Source: Excoecaria cochinchinensis (lineage: Eukaryota > Streptophyta > Magnoliopsida > Malpighiales > Euphorbiaceae). Taken from it: 64,000 nt of DNA. The stretch covers positions 8,565,501 to 8,629,500 of the forward strand of contig CANTUQ010000043.1 in assembly GCA_947683425.1 (NCBI GenBank). The letters are read 5' to 3'. The notes under the pieces were generated by a model that was given only the letters and a program-made list of their open reading frames with translations, was not told where the DNA came from and made no database searches. Shown piece by piece: positions 36,701 through 47,415 of this stretch. Position numbers and translations under genes: made by a program. Each line of letters begins with the position of its first letter. Positions within the stretch are counted from its first letter, which is position 1.

Positions 36701-38347
36701 TACAGCCAAAAACGCTTCACATCCCTTCCTGATAAATCTTCTAACTTTCATAGCTGATACCACATTATGCAAAGAACTGCTTCCAATTCCCTTTACTACA
36801 ACCGGCATTTGATCTTTATCTTTCAAAACCATTACTTTCCTATGACAATCTACCACTGCACGATGCTTTTCTAACCAATCCATACCCAGAATAATATCAA
36901 ACTCGTGGAATGGCAAACAAATCAGATCTACTACAAACTCGGTACCCTGAATCTTCAAAGGACACTTCCGACACACCCGATTAACCATAACACTCTGACC
37001 CAACGGACTGGATACACAAATCTCATATTCCATCTTCTCCTCACTACCCAAACTATCCCACAACTTACCAGAACACACATAAGAATGGGTAGAGCCCGGG
37101 TCAATCAAAACATAAACTTCAGAATCAAGCAAAGAGAACTTACCGGCAATCACTTCAGGAGCATTCTGTTCCTCTCTGGCCTTCATAGCATAAGCCCTAC
37201 CAGATGATGGCACAGGGCGATCTACTGATTCTGAGGCTTCCCTATCACGAGGCCGTCCACCTCGACCCCTTCCTCTACCCCTATTACGACTCCCTTGGGG
37301 TACATTAGATCCAGCTCGGCTCCCTTCTTGTTGTCCCGAAGGATCCCCAAGTCGGTTCGGACAATTTGCAAGTAAATGATCCGTAGAGCCACATTTAAAA
37401 CAGCCTCCTGTTAACCACCGACATTCACCCCAATGTTGTCTATTACAATGAGAACATCGGGGAGGGCCATCTCCTCTACCTGAACCCGCTCCCCTAGAAG
37501 AACCCTGTCTTCTCCCTCTAGGGGCCGGACTAGCTATAGATTCATCAGCAAAGTTCCCTTGCGATTCCCTCGCTCTCTTGCCTGAAGAAGAACCACCTCT
37601 TGCAGACTTTCTTCTTTGAGCCTTTTCTCTCAATATATTTTCAGAACGCTCCGCCCTCAAGGCTGCTTGAACTAACTGATAATACCTCACATTTGGAGCT
37701 GACATCAATGATATTAGCATCACCTTCAACGACTCATTTAAGCCTGCTTCAAAATGCTGACATCGAAACTCTTCTGTAAGGACCCTTGGCGGCACATACT
37801 TACTGAGCTTATTAAACTCATCCTCATACTCAGCCACAGACATTGTTCTTTGCTTAAGAGTGAGAAACTGTGCCCACTTAGCATCCTTATAAGCTTTGGT
37901 CACATACCGGTTCTGAAACTCATCCTCGAAAAACTCCCATGTTATCGGTTCAGGAACTTGCGGTTGACTAGCCACCAACTTCCACCAATCATAAGCTGAA
38001 CCTTGTAATAAAGACAAGGCACACTCCACTTCTTGCTCCGGCGGGCATCTTATCTCCTTAAGTACTCTGGCGGTCTTCTCTAACCACATCTCTGCCTTGT
38101 TAGATTCATCTATACCAGTACCAAAGAAATCCTCGGCACCATGCTTCCTTAGCCTCTCAATAGGTGCACTAGGCGCTATTACCCTTTCAAGTACTCTTGT
38201 CATACTCTGAAGCATCGCTTCCATCGGTCCCAAAGGCACCTCAGGATAACCCCTAGGAGGTTGAGCCGGACCAGAAACTGAGGGATCCTGCTCTTGGGGA
38301 TTTGCACTTTCCGCTGACCCCTCAAGCGATCCTCGAGCGGACTCCAT
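33758..38347 (-). pseudogene. L gag-pol polyprotein with one premature stop
   Basis: The frame opens at 38347, 90 bp after the primer site, and spans 1530 codons. Residues about 60-250 are gag capsid (LLQGSAYDWWKLV). Zinc knuckles are C298-C309 (CX2CX3HX3C) and C316-C329 (CX2CX4HX4C). Protease has D416 in DPGSTHS and ILGMDW near 486. Reverse transcriptase (about 600-770) has FIDD with D752 and D753. RNase H has D899, E936 and D961. Integrase has H1099, H1106, C1136, C1139 and a DD35E triad D1169, D1230, E1266. A TAG at 34268-34270 (codon 1360), where the E1 homologue has CAG (Gln), separates this from the last 169 codons: the GPY-type domain (FIGPYEI) and a chromodomain-like tail (EEATWEPEE). 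The final TAA at 33758-33760 lies inside the LTR. The protein would lack only its C-terminal targeting region, so enzymatic parts may still be made. Confidence 0.96.
33763..33776 (-). other. L polypurine tract
   Basis: AAGTGGGGGAGTAT directly abuts the 3' LTR start at 33762. It also encodes the last residues of the polyprotein (SGGV), so coding and priming functions overlap. Confidence 0.88.
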
Positions 38348-38436
38348 AACTACAAAACATATACGCAGTGCGCATCAGGCCAACACAACTCCAACAACTA
38401 ACTAACACACTGAAACCCAGTAACATCTAAACCAGT

Positions 38437-38449
38437 TGCTCTGATACCA
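38437..38449 (-). other. L primer-binding site (initiator tRNA-Met type)
   Basis: TGGTATCAGAGCA, five bases from the 5' LTR end at 38455. Confidence 0.95.
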
Positions 38450-38853
38450 CCTAATGTCACACCCCAACCTATACCAAGGAGACTTCCATACAGATTGGAG
38501 GAGAGGCCTCCCTGGATAGCTAGGAGTGTCACACCCCACTAGTACACACATGCAAACATTACATATATAGAGCGATATATCAGAAATAATTAAAACTTCA
38601 ATACAGAAAAGAATGATTTTTAACAAAATGTATACTTTATTAATATACCAAAAGAAGATCTTTACATATTACATCATATTACAAAAAGAAGCAATTTACA
38701 AAAGCCCAATACATACTATTCAAAAGGGCCAACAAAACATTACATCTATTACAAAATAGAGGAAAGCCTATACTATCAAACTTCAGAACTCTAATTGCGT
38801 TGGCCTTCCCGATGCGACACGCCCAACCCGAGGCAATCAAAAACCTTCCACAC

Positions 38854-38892
38854 CTGCACGGATAAACACCCGTGCTAAGCGAAATCGCTTAG
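38854..38892 (-). promoter_or_regulatory. L 5' LTR hairpin plus 3' splice-site-like module
   Basis: Identical to 31780-31818. Its place in the 5' LTR, upstream of the polyprotein, is the one that would matter for splicing of the genomic transcript leader. Confidence 0.62.
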
Positions 38893-39452
38893 TGGGGAAA
38901 CACACAATGCATGACCGTCACTCACAGTGACGGTAACAGAAAACGCATGGAAACAATACAATTATGAGCATATAATCATACATAGTTCATTCAGATATTA
39001 GCATTCTCATCCAAAGATTCTTGTATAAAATACAATGACACCTGCTTAATCACAATGAGTGGATAACGAGTACATATAGATACTTGAGAGTATCGGTATC
39101 GTCACATATACATATAGATACCCGAAGGCATCAAATCATTCTTTTTATTTTGTTTTCAAATCATTTTTCTTTTCGTGGAATCTTAAGAAAGATTCAGACA
39201 GAGGGATCACGAGGATCCATTCGTGGGACCTGATCAGGGTCCAAGTCGTACATATAGCTGCAGCGGCACTTAACTCTATTAGGCATGCCTAACTATCCAC
39301 TTATCCGACATTAGCAGGTTATGCAAAAATCTCATCACATTTACATGTATACTATTCAGATAAAAAGGTAGTCAAAGCTTAACAAAAACTGCATGCAAAA
39401 GAAATTAAGTCAATAAGCAAAAAGGAAAAGAAATCAAGTTTGGAAGTTACGT

Positions 39453-39758
39453 CTGTCGCGCTCGCGACAGAAGCCCAACTACACTTCCCCGCCTCGTCTC
39501 GCGATCGCGAGGGACCTCGTGGTCGCGAGAGGACGAGGATGCTGCTCTTCTGTCGCGCTCGCGGGCTTGTCGCGCTCGCGACAGAAGAGAACCTCGCACA
39601 AGCTCGGAGCTCGAGCACTCTGTCGCGGTCGCGACAATTGTCGCGCTCGCGACAGAGAGCTCCCTCGAGTTCTTTGGCGCGACACTTCTCGCGCCGGCGC
39701 GAGGGTTGAAACCTCCGCATTCTGTCGCGCTCGCGACGATGTCGCGATCGCGACAGAC
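39453..39758 (-). repeat. L 5' LTR class A palindrome array
   Basis: Copy of the array at 32379-32684. The dyad TCTCGCGATCGCGAG near 39500 is perfect here but reads TCTCCCGATCGCGAG in the other LTR, so decay of single CpG positions can be seen. Confidence 0.88.
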
Positions 39759-40836
39759 ACGGGTTTTTCAACTCTTACGCGCGAAATCTGCAGAATTCTC
39801 ACACAATTCACATCCAAACTTCCAATATTGATTCCAAACCTCACAATTCAGCAATACACTCATCCACAACTCATAGTATGATTAAAAACCCAGCTTTACC
39901 ATAATTTATCTCGATTAAATCAAATCAAATACATGCCCAATTCCAAGAAATCCCAAAACAGCAAATTCTACAACACTAACAACCATTCACATGATCTCTC
40001 ACAAATCATTCAATAATATTCATTCTCAAGCATCTCATCTCATGCTTAATATAGTTCAAATTACAAAAACACATCTTACAGCTCAAATCAAAGACAAATC
40101 ACAATTATCATTAAAAGTCAAACATTCCCAAACCTTCTCTCCTTAGCTCCTAATCGCGAGCTCCGCTTCCGCTAGCGATTCCTTTTCCTTTGTCAGGTCT
40201 AGGAGCCTCCTCTGAACCATAATCCCATAACAATCAAAATCAAATCTAAAGCAACCCACAAATAAATACATACAAATCAAAACCTAGAGAAGAGGAAGAA
40301 GAAGAAATCTATAACCCCAACTCACCTTAGAACTTTAAATCCACAAGCTAAGCAATTCAATCTACTCAAGGGAAAGAAAAAGGGAGCAAGATCGGGCCAA
40401 GAAGAAGAAGAACGAAGAAGAAGAAAGAAGAAAAGGAGAATGGCGTGAGGAAGAGAAGAAGAACGGGAAAATGAAAGGGAAAGGCTGATTTCTCACTCTT
40501 CACCAAACCCATTAAATGTCCTCTTATCCACTTGCCACATGTCACACTCTCCTTAAGCCACATGCCATCTACACATCCTACTCCCATACTTGCCTATACA
40601 CACTAAGCTAACTCCTATTCATACATTTACTTCTATACACTCATATGTACACTACGGTTTCCTTATTCACACTTAACTTCTATACACTCCCATATACTAT
40701 ATCCTAACTCCTCTTCTCAAACTAATATACATAAATTAAATAAATAAACCAATTTAACACACACATGCAACACATAAAATACACACATACAGACACAGAC
40801 AGGCTCAAACTACTGGGGTGGTTTTGGGGTGTTACA

Positions 40837-41348
40837 GTTCCTTTGCTTCAAACTTATAAATCCCTTCCATTTTGCCTCTCGATAGGCCCTAGTAACATAC
40901 TTTTGTTGAAATTCTTGCACAAAAAATTCCCATGTCAATTCGGCCGGTCTCTGTGGATTGAGAAGCACAAGCTTCCACCAATCATATGTCGACCCTTGCA
41001 AAAGTGATACGGCACACACAAGTCGTTGATGCGGAGGGCAAGATATCTCTTGTAAATTCGATCAATCCTCTCTAACTAAAATTTCGCTACATCTGATTGG
41101 TCCAATGAAGTTCCATGAAACTCTTCAGCTCCCCTTTTCCTCAAAAGCTCAGAAGGAGCCTTAGGAGCAATATGTTTATCTACTAACTGAACTAAGCCTT
41201 GCATTAGTGCCAGATTCTCTAAACCAAAACCCTAACCTTTTACTGGTGCACGCTCATGTATGGGTCTATCCTGTCCAATCAGATTACTTTCGACCGGATT
41301 AACACTTTCCATCGTGTCGCCCATATACTCACTCGAATCCAACTCCAT
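40837..41348 (-). pseudogene. H gag, N-terminal part
   Basis: An ATG at 41348, about 110 bp from the primer site, opens MELDSSEYMGDTMESVNP, matching the start of B gag. Stops follow at a Gln codon of B (near 41234) and again in the AEF segment (near 41080). A frameshift is needed before LLQGSTYDWWKLVLLNPQRPAELTWEFF and the KAYREAKW-like segment. It ends at the L insertion point and continues at 31380. It cannot be translated as one protein. Confidence 0.86.
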
Positions 41349-41457
41349 AAAAACATGATGCAAGATAACATCTGCATTAGGCCATAACTCTAAACACACT
41401 CTCATGCAAGGACTCTACACTTAAACAATCATATAAGACCAAAATTGACTAAACGGG

Positions 41458-41470
41458 TGCTCTGATACCA
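41458..41470 (-). other. H primer-binding site (initiator tRNA-Met type)
   Basis: TGGTATCAGAGCA on the minus strand, five bases from the LTR end at 41476. Confidence 0.93.
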
Positions 41471-41475
41471 AAAAC

Positions 41476-42927
41476 TGTAACATCCCGTTATCCCCATTGG
41501 AAGGATACCGAAGTGCCACGCACACACATACATATACATATACTCAAGTATTCTAAAAACAAATACGTATAATCATAAAGCTAACAATTCCATATATAAA
41601 TAATCATATCGTTTTACAAAAAGGATTTGTAAACATTAAACATATACATATACAAAATCATCCTTTACAAAAGTTTCAAAAATAAAACTCCAAAAATAAA
41701 ATACAGCGGAAGATAAAATAACTCTAGCTATAGACTTCTAGTGGCCGACCTACAGATGTCTGACTCCAAAATGAAACTGCCACCTACACGGGAAAAGAGC
41801 TCGTGCTAAGAGATAACGCTTAGTGGGAAGGAACAAAACATGCATATACATATAATCGCAATAAATATATATATAAGCTTAACAATAACAAAAGCATATA
41901 AACATATACTACTCATGCTTATAACGAGTATTCATCAAACACATGTGCACCGAAAAGTAACCATTCATATCCAAGTAATCAATATTCATATGCATCTACA
42001 CAATACAACAATTAGCCATTCATGTTCGAATACAAGTATTACATTTTGTCTTGTCATATCGCATACACCTATACATGACGCATATATCCATTTCATATAT
42101 ATAATGGTCTCATATGCAAATCTCATGTAAAAGCCTCATGTAGTATCCTGATTACTCAATAACTAGTGGATACGGGTACTAATGCTACTGATAGGACATA
42201 GTATCCAAGCATATGGAGACATGGGTCTCAAAACATTTTATAATCATCTACACCTAAAAGTATACCAGAGATCGAGGTCTCAATCATCTTATATGACCCA
42301 AACAGGGCCAAATCAAAGACCCAAATGGTGCCCACATGTAACATATAACATATAGCAGCTACACTCACACCCTAACCCTTGATAAGCGCTTATACATCCA
42401 CTAACTATGACTATCAGGCTCAAATAACAACTCAGTCATGTTCTAGTATAATTATCAAAAAACTGAGAATAAATCAAGTATAATCATATAATTTCATGCA
42501 TACATGTATATTGATCAATTTTGAAGACATATAAATCATTATAATTCATATACATATAAATCATATGCAAATCATATCCTAACACATCATTTATCATTTA
42601 ATAATCCATATAAGACAAATCATATGCCATGCAGTAAAAACCTATGTAAAAAGAACCTTAAACTAATTTTCAAAATAGGGCGGGAAAGGCATCAATGTTG
42701 CACTTCCGACATGATGTCACGCTCGCGACAGTAGCCGAGGAAGAGAGGCCAGTCATGAGTCACGCATTTTATCGTGACTTGCGATAATGCTACCTCACAA
42801 GACACAGCGGGCATGAGTCGTGATCCTTGCTCATGACTCATGTCTGCCCACAAAGGGAAGAGGCCATGAGTCGTGATCTTTGCTCATGACTCGTGTCCTT
42901 CCCACCCACATCTTCACGTGTCATGAG
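41476..42927 (-). repeat. H 5' LTR, inner part
   Basis: Matches 27960-29400 of the 3' LTR base for base apart from scattered changes, and includes the hairpin/acceptor at 41784-41823. A class A dyad lies near 42715-42733, and class B hairpins (about 42750-42925) run into the J insertion at 42928. Confidence 0.93.
41784..41823 (-). promoter_or_regulatory. H 5' LTR hairpin plus 3' splice-site-like module
   Basis: CTAAGCGTTATCTCTTAG, one mismatch in the stem, then CACGAG, CTCTTTTCCC and GTGTAG|GTGG. It is 40 bp like the others. Confidence 0.58.
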
Positions 42928-44929
42928 TGTGACGCACATCGAACCCCGAGGTGCCCCAAACCGCCTGCTTTTAGGGCCTTCGGGATGAGGTTCATAAGAA
43001 CTTGTAAGAAACCATAAGTGCGTCCATTTTGGGCAATAAGGCGGTTTCATGGAGTCGCCACCCAATAGAACATTGGGAAAGGTCGTCTAGCCTCAGTGAG
43101 ACTAAGACAGCGCTGCTATGTCCATCATAGGCAGGCCCAAAGGTGTCTTGGAGGCTTCCACCCTAATAATAGGACGGTCCTTTCGCCCCACACTTGGGCA
43201 AACCAGAGGTGTCTTGGAGGCTTCCACCCTAATAGACCATTAGGACGACCCTCTTGCCTCGTAGCGCCTAGGATTGTGCAAGTTTAAGCCTTTTTACGGG
43301 ATACAAGTGGTGTCTTGGAGGCTTCCACCCCAACAGAATGCTGAGATGGCCCTCTCGCCTCGCTGAGCCCAAAGACCAGAGTAGGTTCGGGACTTTCCAT
43401 TTATTCTCACCTTCATTAAGTTTATAATTTAGTTTTGAATTTAGCGTTTCATCCTATTTCTCATTCAATTCAGTGCAATTAAATTAAAGCGCAAATTATC
43501 CATCCAAGGGAAATAATAAATAAAAGCAGCATTAAAATAAAGCATCTAAAGATATATCACAACAAAACTAGGGGCGGAATACAACCCCCATTGAAAATAA
43601 AATACGAAGGATGCATAAAACGGGATATACATTAAGGGTGAGGACATTGGTCCTCACATACATATTTATTACAAAATAATTTTTTGAAGTGTCGGTTTTA
43701 TTTACTTAAAAAATAGGACATTAGTCCTCAATTTACAAATGATCCTAATTTAATTAATAAAAAACATTTAATAATTTTTAAATTTGCGGGATTAAAATAA
43801 TATTTACAACAAATTGGAAATGAAGATAAACTAAAAGGAGATAAGGTAAAGAAAATGAACCAAATTGGTGTCCCCGAATTATCCTAACGGGCTCCCCTTC
43901 TCAACGCCCCATAGTTAGTGAAAATAAATAAGCTCACAAAAAAACAAACAACATGTGAATGGGATAATAAAATAAAATAATGGAAATAAAAGGAAATATT
44001 AGAAATAAAATAAATAAGCAATAGATATAAATATCTACATATTGATGAAATAATTATGAATAAATAAAATAAGAAAATAAAAGAAAAGTAGGATTGGGCC
44101 AAGAATATTTACCCTCAGAATTCATGCTCGATGAAGGGAAAATATGATTGATTTTCTTGGTTTGATCCGCAAAATTAAAGTTGAAAATGAAAAAGTCGGA
44201 GTTTTATTCCAAGAAAGAAAACTGCTTAAAAATGAAGAATAAAAGAAAATAATAACTCAAGAACAAAGAATTATTTTCTTTGTCTCAAGAAAGATTATTT
44301 TATTGAAAACTGATTTCAGAAATTTATTTGAAGAAGAAATTTCATAAAAAAGTAGAGAGAATTCTGTTGAAAAAGAAAGAATGAAAAGTAAGAAATTCGA
44401 CCTCCTACCCTCGATCCTCAGCCTCCTATTTATAGGTAAATGAGGATGAAGATAAAAAATTTAAATGTTTTTGAAATTCAAAATTCAAAAACAAATATTT
44501 TTAAAATTTAAATTTAAAAAGCAAATCCTTTTCAAATTTTGAATTTAAAAACAAAATCCTTTTAAAAATTTGAATCTAAAAACAAAATCCTTTTTAAAAT
44601 TTCAATCATTTAAAGATATATATCAAATCAATTTGAATTCAAACCTGATTTTAGAAAATAAAATAAAATATTTTTAAATTCAAATTAGATTTAAGGATAA
44701 AATCAAATCCTTTTGAATTCAAATTAGAATATAAAAGATAAAATTAAATCCTTGACATTTATCTTAAAGATAAATAAAAATAAATTAAATTAAATTAAAA
44801 AATTAATTTATTAATTTAAAAAACTGAAAAATATAAAAAAAATACCAAAAATGGGATAAAAAACGGATCTTTAGGTCAAAAATCGAAAAAAACTGATATT
44901 GGGCCAAAAATGGGCGTTTGCGGCGAGAC
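42928..44929 (-). repeat. J 3' LTR, U3 end missing
   Basis: Colinear with 58396-60395. It includes a TATA box (TATAAATAGG on the minus strand, 44427-44434), a GAG|GGTAAATA donor-like site near 44118, AT-rich imperfect repeats of about 34 bp (44450-44600) and GAGGTGTCTTGGAGGCTTCC-like repeats in 43100-43340. Homology stops at 44929 inside GTTTGCGGCGAGAC, exactly where the partner LTR enters its GC-rich island. Confidence 0.82.
44427..44434 (-). promoter_or_regulatory. J 3' LTR TATA box
   Basis: CCTATAAATAGGAGG on the minus strand is the strongest TATA match in the window and recurs at 59894-59901. Confidence 0.75.
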
Positions 44930-45006
44930 GCAAACCAATTCCTTGAATCCCAAAGGCGAATTCACCTTCGAGGGCCCTTGCTGGGTACTTCTGGCGCGCG
45001 TCACAG

Positions 45007-45023
45007 TGGCGACTCCACTGGGG
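45007..45023 (+). other. J1 primer-binding site
   Basis: TGGCGACTCCACTGGGG lies one base after the LTR end (45005). It is not the tRNA-Met type used by the chromoviruses here. Ogre/Tat elements are reported to use tRNA-Arg; I cannot confirm the tRNA without a search. Confidence 0.7.
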
Positions 45024-46186
45024 ACTTTGTGTTTGAGACTTTGTGTTTGAGACTTTGCTCCGAAAGTGCTTTGGTTAAAAATATAATTGGGTTTTTAAAA
45101 CTTAAAATTCTATCACTTTTCTTAAATTTGCATTGCATTTTAGAGCCTTAGACTTACGCTAGTTGGTCCCTTCTTACCTCGGTGCGTTCCCAAAGCATGA
45201 CCCTACTTTCACTCATTGTAGAGAAGTGTTAGGGATAATCACCAGCCCAAGCCCTGTACCTTTTGGTATATCAAATGGAGACCTGATCGGTCGTTATGCT
45301 CATGATGATTTAGACCCGTTGGCAGGGACCATGCTTGGGTAGCCCAAAAAAAATATACTTTGACCAAAACCCATGTAATGGCAAGTAGAAACTTCCCCCT
45401 AGGTAGCATGCTCCTTAATACAATGCTTGTGGTGTGGGTCATTGCATATTAAGCGAAATCAAATGAATTAAGTGGTCTCTTATCAAAGGCTTTCATGCCC
45501 CGGTATGCCCATCGTGATAAGATTGAATTGTTCGAATATGCAATGATCGAAATTCATACGTGTGCTCATTAGATTAGGAGTGTTATGCTACCGGTTTTTC
45601 ACTGTGCATGTCGTGCGTTCATTGGGTCCCCTGTTGACCCATGAACTAAGCCCACCTAGGAAAGAGACCTCACGACCTCGTGTGTGGGGTGATAAGGGTG
45701 GAAGGATCTTTTTGCTTGCATGTGGTTGTGAATGCTGCACAACATATTCGTGCATCACGTGTCATTCATGCATGTCAATAAAACAAATACAAGTATATAT
45801 AAATAATAATAAATTTTCTCTCATGCTGTGTGTATATATCTTTTCATCTGCATATTATTCTTCACATGTAAATATCATCATGCATGTAATTTCCTCCATG
45901 CATCCCATCGTATTGTGGTAGTCCATTGATCTCGCACTCATTAAAGACCATTTGCATGGCACAATCATGCATTGTATATGTTATCCGTGCATCACGATCA
46001 TGCATTGTACATGTCATCCATGCATCATTATAACAATCTTGACCTTTCAGCCATTATAGATTCATCTAAGTGGATTAGGGGTTTTGACGATCGGCTAGTG
46101 AGGACAAGACTCACCCTTTGGATTGCTAGAATTAGTGCCTACTTGGGATTCTGAATTGCTCTCTGCTACAAGTGAATTATCCTCAA
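45024..46186 (+). other. J1 5' leader
   Basis: Non-coding leader of about 1.16 kb, colinear with the J leader (58377-57343 on the minus strand). It contains short repeats of a TGTGCATCACGATCATGCAT type near 45750-46030. No credible reading frame. Confidence 0.65.
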
Positions 46187-47415
46187 TGGCGAAAGAAACT
46201 AGAAACCCAACTACTCCAGACCTGGCTAAGAGACTAGAGGAATTTGAACAAAGGATGCTGGACATGATGGGTGCTATGGCCGAAAGGATTGCTCAACCCC
46301 CTGCTCCATAAGCACCAATTGCTCCGCAGCCACCTGTAGCCCCTCCTCGGGGGCAAGTTGAACTGCCTACTGGTGGGGAGGCTCCCCTCGCTAGAGTCAT
46401 TGGCCATCAACCCATAAATGAGCCTAAAGCTACTATTGTGCCAGTTAAACCAAGAAGAGCTAGGGTCCCTGATCTTAATGAGGATTTTCTTATGGAAGAA
46501 GAGGTTGAGAAGATAGCAACCCATCAAGCCGTGAGGCGTAGAGCACCCAGGGTAGAAGACGAGGCTATGAGGGGTATGAGACAGTAAATTGAGGCAATCA
46601 CCAGTATGTTGATAGCTGGCAAGGGAGTCAGCCCTAAAGATGTGGATTTGGATGATGGAGAGCTGTTGCCCCAGAGGTTTAAGATGCCAGACCTGTCGAA
46701 ATTTGACGGTACATCGGACCCTTCCACACATGTTAAGCAATACACACAGATCATGAAGGGTACAGGGTTGACTAAGAGGTAAAAAGTGGACTATTTCTGT
46801 CTCAGTCTAGTAGGTCCGGCAGTGGACTGGTATCATCATTTGGATCGAAGAACGAGGGAAGATTGGGACTTGTTGACAGAAGAATTCTTTAGCCAGTATG
46901 ATTGCAGTACCAGGATTGAGGTCACATTGAAAGATCTAGAACTGCTGCAGTAGAAGCCAGGGGAATCATTCCATGAATACCTGACCCGATGGAGAAACCG
47001 GGTCATGGAAATGAAGAGAAAACCTGATACTTCTGACCAGATAAGGTTGTTCATCGGGAATGCTAGCCCCTACCTAAGAGAGGCACTAAAGATGAAGGGA
47101 CTCAAAGACTGGGAGTCACTTAAAGATATAGCCATCGAAGCTGAGGCCGAACATCTAGACAAGACATCTAAGCCTGCAAACTTGGCCTTGGGTAGAAGCA
47201 AAGGAAGCAGCAGTGATAACGGGGGCAATGATAGAGTAGTAGAAGTCTCAGCCACCGGAATGGCTCCTAAACACCTCACTATCTCAGGCAGACCATTCTC
47301 TTGGCACTTCACCCTTCTCATCAAGAAAGGAAAGTTACAACCCTTACCAGCTGGGACTACCCCAAGTCAAGGACAGTCTAGACACAGAATAGACTGGTAT
47401 TGTGCATATCACTAG
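46187..47415 (+). pseudogene. J1 gag, broken by stops
   Basis: One frame from ATG 46187 covers gag of the Tat/Ogre type: N-terminal RLEEFEQRMLDMMGAMAERI, then KFDGTSDPSTHVKQY, YFCLSLVGPAVDWYHHL, LTRWRNRVMEMKRKPD and KGLKDWESLKDIAIEAEAE, ending WYCAYH. Five in-frame stops occur, at about 46309, 46585, 46781, 46951 and 47413. Three of them stand where J or the local context has Gln, as expected from C to T changes. Gag coats the RNA genome in the particle (family knowledge). J gag (56059-57342) is its close relative in opposite orientation. Confidence 0.87.

Larger units (their letters stand above)
31381..40836 (-). mobile_element. L: near-intact full-length chromovirus (Ty3/gypsy)
   Basis: 9456 bp, flanked by a perfect GTTCC duplication (31376-31380, 40837-40841). 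Both LTRs are 2382 bp, and by eye they differ at only about a dozen positions, so this is a recent insertion. It has a primer site, polypurine tract and one long polyprotein frame with all catalytic residues and a single internal stop. Large LTRs plus a C-terminal chromodomain-like motif fit the Tekay/Del lineage (inference). It is a plausible protein source for the gag-only B and H elements, which share its primer site. Confidence 0.97.
38455..40836 (-). repeat. L 5' LTR
   Basis: Same length as 31381-33762 and colinear with it at an offset of 7074 bp. Differences noted by eye include positions near 38840, 39501, 39700, 39763, 39781, 39833, 40015, 40328, 40453 and 40805. Its palindrome array (39453-39758) is slightly less decayed: two CpGs intact here are TpG or CpC in the other copy. 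The donor-like site is near 40325. Confidence 0.97.
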
